The notes beneath the pieces are model-generated. The model was not told where the DNA came from. It searched no databases and worked only from the letters and a program-made list of their open reading frames with translations. Both the position numbers and the translations under genes were made by a program. From an uncultured Aquimarina sp. (GTDB taxonomy: Bacteria > Bacteroidota > Bacteroidia > Flavobacteriales > Flavobacteriaceae): a stretch of 64,000 nucleotides of DNA. Shown here piece after piece: positions 8,831 through 16,448 of the stretch (position 1 is its first letter; each line of letters opens with the position of its first letter). The stretch spans positions 1 to 64,000 of the forward strand of contig CANMKX010000001.1 in NCBI GenBank assembly GCA_947498595.1, in the 5' to 3' direction.

Positions 8831-9511
8831 CTATGATGTTAAAAATTGTTCAACTAGCTGAGACATTCCTAAAGATGCCTTTTCCTTTATAATTGTTAGT
8901 TGTTTAGATGGTGAAATATTTGGATTAGGGTCTATAAAATAAATAGGAGTTTTAGGTGTTATATATTGCACTAAACTAGCAGCCGGGTATACTTGCATAG
9001 AGGTTCCTATAATAATTAATATATCAGCTTTTTGAGTTACTTCTATAGCTAGATCTAACATAGGTACTTCTTCTCCAAACCAAACGATATGAGGCCGTAA
9101 TTGACTATTGTGCTTACATACATCACCTATATGTAAATCTTTTTGCCAATCTAAAACGATATTTTGATCAAACTGACTTCTAACTTTTAGTAATTCTCCA
9201 TGAAGATGAATGATATTTTTACTACCTGCTCGTTCATGTAAATTATCTACATTTTGCGTAATAATAGAAACATTATATTTTGATTCTAATTTAACTAATT
9301 CATAATGAGCTAAATTGGGTTTAACTGTATATAATTGTTGTCTTCTTTTATTATAAAAATCAAGTACTAAACTGGGATTTTTTTTCCAACCAACAGGCGA
9401 AGCGACTTCCATAATATCATGACCTTCCCATAAACCATCGGAATCTCTAAATGTATTGATACCACTTTCTGCGCTGATTCCAGCACCTGTAAGAATTACC
9501 ATGTTTTTCAT
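8831..9511 (-). CDS. cobB: Sir2-family NAD-dependent protein deacylase
   Basis: It has the sirtuin core: GAGISAESGINTFR (NAD-binding GAGxS...GIxxFR, about residues 9-22), QNVDNLHERAG (about 85-95), the catalytic His in LHGELL, and IIGTSMQVYPAA near the C-terminus. It would remove acetyl or longer acyl groups from lysines using NAD. The start was taken at ATG 9511; the tracked start at 9517 is a TTG two codons upstream. Unusually, the zinc-ribbon cysteines of most sirtuins are missing: the segment between LHGEL and RPHIVWFGE carries only one Cys. The structural zinc is therefore probably absent. It is the first gene of the minus-strand run leading to purB. Confidence 0.9.
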   Translation of the reverse strand: MKNMVILTGAGISAESGINTFRDSDGLWEGHDIMEVASPVGWKKNPSLVLDFYNKRRQQLYTVKPNLAHYELVKLESKYNVSIITQNVDNLHERAGSKNIIHLHGELLKVRSQFDQNIVLDWQKDLHIGDVCKHNSQLRPHIVWFGEEVPMLDLAIEVTQKADILIIIGTSMQVYPAASLVQYITPKTPIYFIDPNPNISPSKQLTIIKEKASLGMSQLVEQFLTS

Positions 9512-9517
9512 TAACAA

Positions 9518-9961
9518 ATCTTTTTAATATTTTAGTAATATGGACCTAAATATAAAAACTTAAAAACAAAGATTAATTCCGATACCCTCTAATTGAATAA
9601 ATAAAATTGTGTATCAACTTTGATTTATTGTTTATAGTATTTTCTTATAGATACTGTTTTTTTGTTAATTTATATTTATCGTTTTTTAGTTAACTTGTTG
9701 TTTTTTAGGTTTTTGTGTTTTTTTAGGGTAATTATCAATAATAATATCTTTTAAGTAGGTAATCACTTGTTTAGTTGAGTGTTATGTTTGATAACGAAAA
9801 GGTTTTTATATTTAACATTTAAGGCTTGTTATAGCTTATATATATTGTGGTTTTACCGTATCCAATTAGGAAGGTAAAACTATATCTTGCTATCAACATC
9901 TTTAAATCAAATACTTAGGTGTTTTTTTTAAGTGTTGATTACTAAAAAATATAGATTTGCT
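9518..9961. other. AT-rich intergenic region with candidate promoter and hairpin
   Basis: About 440 bases without a convincing ORF separate the sirtuin gene from the LytTR regulator. It contains a TATGTTTG element at 9783-9790 (Bacteroidetes -7 match) and an 8-bp inverted repeat GTTTTACC / GGTAAAAC at 9850-9857 and 9873-9880. These would give the regulator mRNA a leader of roughly 165 bases carrying a hairpin. Nothing else was identified. Confidence 0.4.
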
Positions 9962-10699
9962 ATGAAATACCCATATATAATAATAGATACTGATAAAAAA
10001 GCAATTGAATCAATTCAATTAACATTAGAAGAACATTCAGATTATATCTGTACAGGGATCGCTAAAGATGAAGAAACCGCAGTTAATTTAATTTTAGAAA
10101 GAAAACCTGCATTAGTATTTTTAGAACCAGATGTACCAGGAAGTTTAACTCCCCAATGTATGTTCTTTATAATAGGAGAATTAAAGAAGTATATAGATAA
10201 ATTGCCAGAATTTATTATTGTTACTAAAACCTCAAATTATGCAATAGAAGGAATACGACATGAAGTACTTGATTATATATTAAAACCATTTAATAAAAAT
10301 CATTTACGTAAATCACTAATGAGATTTGAAAAGCGTACTACTATAGCTAAAGAGAAAACATTGTGTTTTAAATCCTATGGAGATTACAGATTTATTAATG
10401 TAGATGATGTATTGTATCTAAAGGCAGATAATAATGCAACAGATTTTGTTATGAATAATGGGAATAAAATAGAAGCCTATAAAACATTAAAGCATTTTCA
10501 GAATACATTACCAGACTATTTTGTAAGAATACATAATAGCTATATAATAAATACGAATTATTTATCTAGAATACATTTTGGAAAAGCAAAATGTTCAATA
10601 AAAAACACAACAGAATTAATTCCTTTCTCAAAATCATATAAAAATAACGTAGAAGAGATAAGAGATAATCTTGCTAAAAATAGCCTAATTCAGCTATAA
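9962..10699 (+). CDS. LytTR-family response regulator with atypical receiver
   Basis: A receiver-like domain spans about residues 1-115 and a LytTR DNA-binding domain about 140-235 (FINVDDVLYLKADNNATDF, VRIHNSYIINTNYLSRI). The start was set at ATG 9962; the tracked GTG at 9932 adds ten residues not expected in the family. The lysine and threonine of the switch are present (YILKPF, IVTKTS). However, the phosphoacceptor position reads FLEPDVPG instead of FLDxxMPG, so Glu replaces Asp, and the usual acidic pair DD(E) reads DTD. The domain may therefore act without phosphorylation or be permanently active. No kinase gene is adjacent on the same transcript; a terminator follows. Confidence 0.88.
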   Translation: MKYPYIIIDTDKKAIESIQLTLEEHSDYICTGIAKDEETAVNLILERKPALVFLEPDVPGSLTPQCMFFIIGELKKYIDKLPEFIIVTKTSNYAIEGIRHEVLDYILKPFNKNHLRKSLMRFEKRTTIAKEKTLCFKSYGDYRFINVDDVLYLKADNNATDFVMNNGNKIEAYKTLKHFQNTLPDYFVRIHNSYIINTNYLSRIHFGKAKCSIKNTTELIPFSKSYKNNVEEIRDNLAKNSLIQL

Positions 10700-10727
10700 A
10701 ATTGCATTATACATATAATATACGAAG

Positions 10728-10765
10728 AAAAACCTTATAATTTGCGAATATTATAAGGTTTTTTT
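10728..10765 (+). terminator. Intrinsic terminator after LytTR regulator
   Basis: Stem aaaaaccttataat / attataaggttttt with an 8-base loop, followed by a T-run, 28 bases after the stop codon. Confidence 0.85.
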
Positions 10766-10770
10766 GTATT

Positions 10771-10787
10771 TTTACGTTTAACGTAAA
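10771..10787. repeat. 17-base palindrome TTTACGTT-T-AACGTAAA
   Basis: Perfect 8-bp arms around a single central base, directly after the LytTR terminator. It could be an operator-like site, but no promoter or target gene is clearly attached. Confidence 0.4.
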
Positions 10788-10859
10788 CAAACTCAAAAAA
10801 ACAGCAATCGAATCGTAAAAGCTTCTTGTCTCCCCTTTTCTACTCCTTAGAAGCATTAC

Positions 10860-11069
10860 CTATTTATATATACGATAAGATATATCAATATTTACTTCCT
10901 TAATATATAAGGTTTCCTCGTTTGTTTGTATGGCAAAAAAATAGGGGGAAAACTGACTATATTGATAGTTTTTTAACAAAAACAAGTAATCTACCCGTAA
11001 AATTCGTTCATCTACTTCTATTTGACGGCCAATGACTAAAGATGCTCGATAGGATGTGGGTTCATGCAA
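10860..11069 (-). CDS. Hypothetical protein, 69 residues (doubtful)
   Basis: It reads MHEPTSYRASLVIGRQIEVD... with balanced charged residues and a tyrosine-rich end (NIDISYRIYK). It is the only ORF in the 580-base gap between the LytTR regulator and the small lipoprotein, with no competing gene on the other strand. No family, signal peptide or ribosome-binding site was recognised and no promoter element is evident, so it may be chance. The plus strand of the gap carries only a palindrome and a weak hairpin near 11139-11176. Confidence 0.35.
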   Translation of the reverse strand: MHEPTSYRASLVIGRQIEVDERILRVDYLFLLKNYQYSQFSPYFFAIQTNEETLYIKEVNIDISYRIYK

Positions 11070-11283
11070 GAATTACAGTACATTTGAAGTGTACAAATAA
11101 AGATACAGAATTAGAAACCAGAATGTTATTGATGATATAAAACAATTGTTAGGTACCGAAAAAAGAATTGTTTTTTAATTACTACGTAGGATATCATTTA
11201 TCACATTTATTAAAATCCTATTCTATTAATAAGTATAATTACTTGTAAGAGAATAAATAAGAACATACTAAAACCAAACTATT

Positions 11284-11463
11284 ATGAAAACTATTATAAC
11301 AACTATACGCCTAACTTTTGCTATATTATTTTTAAGTACAATGTTTATTGCATGTGAATCTACTTCTATTCAAGACGAAGTTGGAATAGAAGAGCAAAAA
11401 GCTTCAGGAGAGCACGAGGAAGAAATTAATGAAGAAAATAATCATGAAAACGGTGATTCATAG
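11284..11463 (+). CDS. Small acidic lipoprotein, 59 residues
   Basis: Missed by the ORF track because of its length. An ATG at 11284 begins a lipoprotein signal peptide (IRLTFAILFLSTMFIAC, lipidated Cys about residue 24). A short mature tail follows, almost entirely Glu, Asp, Asn, Ser and His (EEEINEENNHENGD). TAG at 11461 is followed 15 bases later by a very strong palindromic terminator, which supports a real monocistronic gene. Function unknown. It lies just upstream of a lipobox-bearing TPR sensor kinase, so a linked envelope role is possible but unproven. Confidence 0.72.
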   Translation: MKTIITTIRLTFAILFLSTMFIACESTSIQDEVGIEEQKASGEHEEEINEENNHENGDS

Positions 11464-11477
11464 ATATTAATATTTTT

Positions 11478-11522
11478 AAAAAAAAAGCCTTTACAAAAGA
11501 TCTTTTGTAAAGGCTTTTTTTT
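11478..11522 (+). terminator. Strong palindromic terminator
   Basis: Near-perfect palindrome agcctttacaaaag / cttttgtaaaggct flanked by A- and T-runs. It separates the small lipoprotein from the TPR kinase gene. Confidence 0.92.
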
Positions 11523-11562
11523 GTATATTTAATTATATACTTGTTTAATTATTACAACTTTT

Positions 11563-13605
11563 ATGAACTTAGTATTTAAAAAGATTTATCAAATAATTCT
11601 ACCTCTTTTTCTTATATTTTTATCGTGCGATAATCAATATTTAAGTATTGATAACGAGGATAGTATACAGATTCAATTAATTGAAGAATATATAAAAAAA
11701 GCCAATGACAAAGAGAGTTCTTTAGTTGATCGAAAAAAAATAACTCAAAAAGCACTACACTTTATTAATGAATTAGAAGATTCTGAAATAAAGAGGAAAA
11801 AGCTAGAAGATGTTTCTTCTATTTATTTTAGGTTTAAAGATAATAAGAAATACAAAGAGCTTATTCTACAACGGTTGAAATTAAGTAACAATATTAAAGA
11901 CTCGATAGGGTTGGCTAAAGCTTGGAGTAGTTTAGGATATTATTATCAGATTAAATTAAATCAAAATGATAGTGCATATTACTTTTTTTCTAAATCTGTT
12001 AAGATTTTTGATAAAATTCAAGAGAGTCCTGTAAACCATGGAACAAACTTGCTTAATATGGCGAGAATGCAACGAACATTTAAAGACTATACAGGAAGTG
12101 AAAGTTCGTTAACAAAAGCAATCCCATATTTTATTAAAACTGACAAGAAACAATATTTACGAATGTGTTATAATACACTAGGAATTATAGCAAATGATTC
12201 TGAAAGATATGATGAGGCTTTAAATTATTATGAGAAATATAAAGAATATATAGATGTAGGAGAAGATGGTAAATATCAAACAGCTATAAGTTATAATAAT
12301 ATAGGAAACGTATTTAAAGAACAAAAAAAATATGAAAAAGCCATTGCTAATTATGATAAGGCTCTCTTATATAATAATCTATTAAAAAAAGAGCCAAAGT
12401 TATTTGCTCGTATTTTGGATAATAAAGCATATGCTAAATTTTTGTTGAAAAAAAATGAAAATATTGAAGAAGAATTATTATACCCATTAAAAATTCGAAA
12501 GAAAGAAAACGATGTTGATGGTATAATTGAAAGTAGCTTACATTTGGCCGAATATTATGCATCAAAAAATGATACAATTAATGGATACGAGTATGGGATA
12601 ATAGCAAAGGAGAATGCAGAAAAGTTGAATAAGAATGATTATTTACTAAAATCTTTGTTATTACTATCAGAAATATCTAGTAGAGAAAAAGGATTAGAGT
12701 ACACTCAAAAATATATTGCTATAAATAATGAGTTGCAAAAACAAGAAAGAACCAATAGAGAGAAATTTGCTCGAATCAGATTTGAAACTGATCAGATAGA
12801 AGGTGAAAACATAAAAATAAGCAAGACAAATGAAATACTTGGGATTTCAATATTAATTATAAGCGCATTATTTTTATTAATATATATTATAGTTAAACAG
12901 CAACAAAGTAATAAGGAATTAGAATTTACAAAAACTCAACAAGATTCTAATGAAGAAATTTACCGATTGATGTTATCACAGCAAATAAAACTTGAAGAAG
13001 GAAGACAATTAGAACAAAAACGAATGTCTGAAGAATTACATGATGGTGTTTTAGGAAGGTTATTTGGAGTTAGATTAAGTTTAGATGGTTTAAATCAACA
13101 ACAGCAAGGAGATGGATTTACTGAAATTAGAACCAAATATATTACAGAACTTAAAGCAATAGAAAAAGAAATACGATTAATATCACATGATTTAGGAACA
13201 GATACTTTAATTACAGATGTAGCATTTGTAGATGTGGTACGAGACTTGGTAAGTACACAATGTAACATTCATAAATTAGAATATAATTTTAGATCAGATA
13301 TAGATATTGACTGGGATGAAATACCAGATAATAAAAAAGTAAACTTGTTTAGAATAGTACAAGAATCTTTGCAGAACATATTTAAACATGCAAATGCAGA
13401 TAGTGTTAAAGTAAATTTTGTACAGGAAGAAGAAATAATTAAATTAACCATCAATGACGATGGAGTAGGATTTAAAAGTAATAAAGTGAAAAAGGGAATT
13501 GGAATCAAGAACATTACCTCCAGAGTTGAACAAATGAATGGAGAAGTTGAATTTTTAAGTGATATAGAGACTGGTACCCAAGTGTCTATTAGTATGCCTG
13601 TTTAA
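11563..13605 (+). CDS. TPR-containing sensor histidine kinase (NarL/HisKA_3 type)
   Basis: A 680-residue protein with an N-terminal export signal with lipobox-like LSC (about residue 22). A long helical TPR region follows (about 40-400; for example YEKAIANYDKALLYNN), then one transmembrane helix (GISILIISALFLLIYIIV, about 427-444) and a coiled linker. The HisKA_3 box EELHDGVLGRLFGVRLSL has its phosphorylatable His near residue 491. The HATPase domain follows (IVQESLQNIFKHANA, NDDGVGF, GIGIKNITSRVEQM). The TPR region would be periplasmic and sense a ligand or partner. The response regulator gene begins 27 bp downstream, making this a cognate pair. Confidence 0.93.
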   Translation: MNLVFKKIYQIILPLFLIFLSCDNQYLSIDNEDSIQIQLIEEYIKKANDKESSLVDRKKITQKALHFINELEDSEIKRKKLEDVSSIYFRFKDNKKYKELILQRLKLSNNIKDSIGLAKAWSSLGYYYQIKLNQNDSAYYFFSKSVKIFDKIQESPVNHGTNLLNMARMQRTFKDYTGSESSLTKAIPYFIKTDKKQYLRMCYNTLGIIANDSERYDEALNYYEKYKEYIDVGEDGKYQTAISYNNIGNVFKEQKKYEKAIANYDKALLYNNLLKKEPKLFARILDNKAYAKFLLKKNENIEEELLYPLKIRKKENDVDGIIESSLHLAEYYASKNDTINGYEYGIIAKENAEKLNKNDYLLKSLLLLSEISSREKGLEYTQKYIAINNELQKQERTNREKFARIRFETDQIEGENIKISKTNEILGISILIISALFLLIYIIVKQQQSNKELEFTKTQQDSNEEIYRLMLSQQIKLEEGRQLEQKRMSEELHDGVLGRLFGVRLSLDGLNQQQQGDGFTEIRTKYITELKAIEKEIRLISHDLGTDTLITDVAFVDVVRDLVSTQCNIHKLEYNFRSDIDIDWDEIPDNKKVNLFRIVQESLQNIFKHANADSVKVNFVQEEEIIKLTINDDGVGFKSNKVKKGIGIKNITSRVEQMNGEVEFLSDIETGTQVSISMPV

Positions 13606-13632
13606 TTTAAATTATATTGAAAAACCATTAAA

Positions 13633-14304
13633 ATGAAGAAAAAACTTAAAGTGCTTATGATTGATGATCATCCCATGATTATCGAAGGGTATAAAAACAC
13701 CCTCTTAGGTGAAAATCAACGTGACTATAATATCAATATTGAAGTTGCGTCTAATTGTGATGATGCTTATGCAAAAATTGTTAAAGCTTCAAACGGGACA
13801 CCGTATCACCTGCTATTTATAGATATTAAATTACCACCATCATCAGATGGAAAGATTACTTCAGGGGAAGATCTTGCAAAAACTGCAAAAAAGTTATTGC
13901 CGAAATCCAAAATAATTATTCTTACAATGCATAGAGAGGATCATAGAATCCATAATATATTTAAGAATATTAACCCGTCAGGTTTTTTAATAAAGAGTGA
14001 TTTAACATCAGTAGAATTATTATTAGCTTTTAATACTATCATGTCTGGTACGCCATATTATAGTGCTACAGTAAATAATCATTTTAGAAAAATGATGAAT
14101 AATAATTTCTCATTAGACGAAAAGAACTTGAAAATATTATATCACTTATCCAGAGGAGTCAAAACAAAGAACCTACCAGATTTTGTCAGCCTATCTTTAA
14201 GTGCAATAGAAAAAAGAAAGAATCATATCAAAGAGCTTTTTGCAATAAGCAAAGGAGATGATCAACAATTATTAGAAGAAGCAAGAAAGAGAGGCTTCGT
14301 TTAA
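13633..14304 (+). CDS. NarL/LuxR-type response regulator
   Basis: The receiver domain (about residues 1-130) has the acidic pair in MIDDHPM, the phosphoacceptor in LLFIDIKLPP, and the switch Thr/Lys in ILTMHR and FLIKSD. A C-terminal LuxR-like helix-turn-helix follows (LYHLSRGVKTKNLPDFVSLSLSAIEKRKNHIKELF). The loop after the phosphoacceptor is longer than usual (PPSSDGKITSGED), as in many Bacteroidota partners of TPR kinases. It lies 27 bp after the TPR kinase gene and is followed by a terminator, so the pair forms a complete two-gene system. Targets unknown. Confidence 0.92.
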   Translation: MKKKLKVLMIDDHPMIIEGYKNTLLGENQRDYNINIEVASNCDDAYAKIVKASNGTPYHLLFIDIKLPPSSDGKITSGEDLAKTAKKLLPKSKIIILTMHREDHRIHNIFKNINPSGFLIKSDLTSVELLLAFNTIMSGTPYYSATVNNHFRKMMNNNFSLDEKNLKILYHLSRGVKTKNLPDFVSLSLSAIEKRKNHIKELFAISKGDDQQLLEEARKRGFV

Positions 14305-14339
14305 TAGTTAATACTACTTACAAAAATCATAAAAACATC

Positions 14340-14370
14340 AAAGTGCAGCAGAAAAATCTGCACTTTTGTT
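14340..14370 (+). terminator. Intrinsic terminator after response regulator
   Basis: Stem aaagtgcag / ctgcacttt with a 9-base loop and a short T-run, 36 bases after the stop. Confidence 0.8.
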
Positions 14371-14424
14371 ATTATAAGTATAGTTTATCTATAGATTAAA
14401 AGTTATTTAATAAACACATTAATG

Positions 14425-14455
14425 TTGATAAAAAACTGTGTGTTTTATACTTTTG
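14425..14455 (+). promoter_or_regulatory. Promoter of trmH (TTG-N20-TACTTTTG)
   Basis: A -33 TTG (14425-14427) and an exact -7 TACTTTTG (14448-14455) are separated by 20 bases, matching the Bacteroidetes consensus. The -7 box lies 5 bases before ATG 14461 and inside the tracked upstream extension. The upstream ATG at 14422 therefore cannot be used and the mRNA is probably leaderless. Confidence 0.75.
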
Positions 14456-14460
14456 CAATT

Positions 14461-15120
14461 ATGAAAATTGATCAAAACATAGTTGCATATTTAGAATCTT
14501 TTCTTACTCCACGAAGACTTTCATTATACGAGAAAGTATTAGCAGAACGTACAAATCATTTTACCGTAGTAACCGAAGACGTATACCAATTACACAATAC
14601 AAGTGCTGTGATAAGAAGTTGTGATGTTTTTGGAATACAAAACATACACATTGTAGAAGAAATAAATGCTAAATCAATAGATAGAGAAATAGCTATGGGA
14701 GCTCAAAAATGGGTTGACATAAATAGGTATAACGCAATAGGTAATTGTATTGATACTCTTAAAAATCAAGGATATCAAATAGTAGCAACAAGTCCTCATG
14801 ATGATTCTGTTATGTTGTCAGATTTTGATATAAGTAAGCCATCTGCTATTTTCTTTGGTACAGAAAGGAACGGAGTAAGTGAGGAAGTTCTTAAAAGAGC
14901 AGATACAAGTTTAAAAATCCCAATGGTTGGATTTACAGAAAGTTTAAATATTTCCGTTTCTGCGGCAATTATATTACAAGAAATTTCAAGTAAATTAAAG
15001 AAGTCAGAAATATCATGGCAATTAAGTGATGAAGAAAAAATTGCGAAAAGATTTGACTGGGCTAAAAAAGCAATAAAAAGTCATAAAGAAATTATAGAAC
15101 GATATTTAGAAAAATCATAG
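14461..15120 (+). CDS. trmH: tRNA/rRNA 2'-O-methyltransferase, TrmH/SpoU family
   Basis: A 219-residue SPOUT-superfamily enzyme. The SpoU motifs are visible: NTSAVIRSCDVFGIQNIHIVE (motif 1, about residues 43-63), AIFFGTERNGVS (motif 2, about 128-139) and IPMVGFTESLNISVSAAIILQE (motif 3, about 153-174). It would methylate the ribose 2'-O of a tRNA guanosine, probably G18, using S-adenosylmethionine. The start was moved from 14422 to ATG 14461 because a consensus promoter occupies the intervening bases and the shorter form matches family length. The stop codon touches a pair of GGGGAATATTCCCC palindromes. Confidence 0.92.
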   Translation: MKIDQNIVAYLESFLTPRRLSLYEKVLAERTNHFTVVTEDVYQLHNTSAVIRSCDVFGIQNIHIVEEINAKSIDREIAMGAQKWVDINRYNAIGNCIDTLKNQGYQIVATSPHDDSVMLSDFDISKPSAIFFGTERNGVSEEVLKRADTSLKIPMVGFTESLNISVSAAIILQEISSKLKKSEISWQLSDEEKIAKRFDWAKKAIKSHKEIIERYLEKS

Positions 15121-15160
15121 GGGAATATTCCCCTAAATTTAGTAAGGGGAATATTCCCCC
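15120..15160. repeat. Two direct copies of the palindrome GGGGAATATTCCCC
   Basis: Perfect 14-bp palindromes at 15120-15133 and 15146-15159 (the second with an extra C), with centres 26 bp apart. They start on the last base of the trmH stop. They resemble paired dimeric-regulator sites, or remnants of a repeat, upstream of the 15324 operon. Confidence 0.6.
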
Positions 15161-15247
15161 AGCAAAAGAATAAATGGAATTTGCTAATGGCTGTAAAGCT
15201 TTGTTTTTAAGACTACTATTGAGTGTTTTGAGATGAAATATTATAAT

Positions 15248-15284
15248 TAAAGGGGACAGTTCTTTTGTGCCCTTTTTTTTTTGG
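15248..15284 (+). terminator. Intrinsic terminator between trmH and the 15324 gene
   Basis: AAAGGGGACA / TGTGCCCTTT stem with one mismatch and a ten-base T-run. It would end trmH transcripts and isolate the downstream operon. Confidence 0.75.
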
Positions 15285-15323
15285 ATATATTTAACAAGTA
15301 AACAACCCAAATAATTAATTAAT

Positions 15324-15719
15324 ATGAGTAAAAAAAAACCAAACAAATGCATCAGCGTTGATAATGCTAAAGAATTACAACAAAATTGGTGCGATCACAG
15401 AGCTAGTCATTTACATAAATGTTTAGGACATGAAGATGCTAGAGAATTCTGGTGGAGTGTAGAAGAATTAGAAGAATACTTAGCTTATGTAAAAGAAGAG
15501 TCAGCTAAGCAAGGAATTCAAAAACCAGGTATAAGAGCTTATTTTGGAGCGTATCCTCAAGCAAAATGTAAACATGGTAAAGGAATGTCTACTTTATTTT
15601 TAGCACCAACAGGATCAAGAGAAGGGAGTCTTGGTAAAGATGGAGCTTTAGAGCCAAATAACTACGAAATAGAACCATTAAATGAAGGTTCATATGGAAA
15701 TCCACCACAAATATATTAG
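15324..15719 (+). CDS. Conserved-looking hypothetical protein with Cys/His residues
   Basis: This 131-residue soluble protein has no signal peptide. Cys and His residues cluster in the first half (NWCDHRASHLHKCLGHED, about residues 22-39) and again in AKCKHGKGM, which could bind a metal. The C-terminus is rich in Gly, Pro and Asn. No family was recognised. Its TAG is followed after only 2 bases by the TTG start of the first seven-helix membrane paralog. It is thus the head gene of that operon and probably its functional partner; a -7 promoter box was not found upstream. Confidence 0.75.
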   Translation: MSKKKPNKCISVDNAKELQQNWCDHRASHLHKCLGHEDAREFWWSVEELEEYLAYVKEESAKQGIQKPGIRAYFGAYPQAKCKHGKGMSTLFLAPTGSREGSLGKDGALEPNNYEIEPLNEGSYGNPPQIY

Positions 15720-15721
15720 AA

Positions 15722-16435
15722 TTGACGTTTTTTATAATAATTAATATATGTGAACTTCTTGCCGCAATGGCAGGAAGTTTCTATCTGCATAAAAAGGGTG
15801 ATTATTCTAAAAAGAAAATAGATAAATTAATTGTCTATTTTTTGTGGTTTACATTTTTTAGTGAAGTAGTATTAGGATGGCCTGGTTTTTTAAACAGAGA
15901 ATTCGAAGAGCTTTCATTTCTGAAAATAATTATACCTTCAAATAATTCTTGGATATTTAATACTATCATAATAGTCAAATTCTTGATATATTCAGTTTTT
16001 TTTAAAGGGTATATTTTAAGTGTAAAATTCAAAAGAATATTGAACTTTTTAATAATAACGTTTTTAGTGACGTCAATATTAAATTTAATATTAACAGATG
16101 TTTATTTTGTTAAAATGTCTTCTTATACATATATATGCGGTTCAATATTATTGTTAACGAGTGTGTTAGCTTATTTTTATGAAATTTTAAGAAGTGATGA
16201 AATTTTAAATATTACAAAAAGTTTACCTTTTTATATTTCAATAGGGGCATTGGTTTTTCATTTATGCATGACTCCCCTGTTTATTTATACAGCATATTTT
16301 ATAACATATAGAACTCCAGACTTTTCTAATTTTTATCATTTAATTTTAACATCATGTAATATTTTTATGTATTCATGCTATAGTATAGGATTTATTGTAA
16401 CATCGAAGTTTCATAAAGAAATTAAAGTATCTTAA
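15722..16435 (+). CDS. Seven-helix membrane protein, paralog 1 of tandem array
   Basis: The 237-residue product has about seven predicted membrane helices and short loops. Landmarks shared with the next two genes are ICELLAAMAGSFY (helix 1), SYTYICGSILLL (helix 5), LPFYISIGALVFHLCMTPLFIY (helix 6) and IFMYSCYSIGFIV (helix 7). The TTG start lies 2 bp after the previous stop and aligns with the paralogs' starts. No domain of known function was recognised. The array is followed by a histidine kinase and regulator, so a sensory, adaptor or transport role coupled to that pair is a reasonable but unproven idea. Confidence 0.8.
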   Translation: MTFFIIINICELLAAMAGSFYLHKKGDYSKKKIDKLIVYFLWFTFFSEVVLGWPGFLNREFEELSFLKIIIPSNNSWIFNTIIIVKFLIYSVFFKGYILSVKFKRILNFLIITFLVTSILNLILTDVYFVKMSSYTYICGSILLLTSVLAYFYEILRSDEILNITKSLPFYISIGALVFHLCMTPLFIYTAYFITYRTPDFSNFYHLILTSCNIFMYSCYSIGFIVTSKFHKEIKVS

Positions 16436-16448
16436 GTACATTTAAGTA

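Noticed and set aside
11139-11176. AAAACAATT / AATTGTTTTTT hairpin as a small RNA terminator
   Set aside because: The loop is long (about 18 bases), the stem is almost all A-T, and no transcript start or gene precedes it.
14422-14460. Upstream ATG as the trmH start
   Set aside because: The interval contains a consensus promoter and the extra residues are not expected for the family.
15092-15352. Minus-strand ORF of 86 codons between trmH and the 15324 gene
   Set aside because: It overlaps the trmH 3' end, the twin palindromes, a terminator and the next gene's start. The sequence shows no family features.
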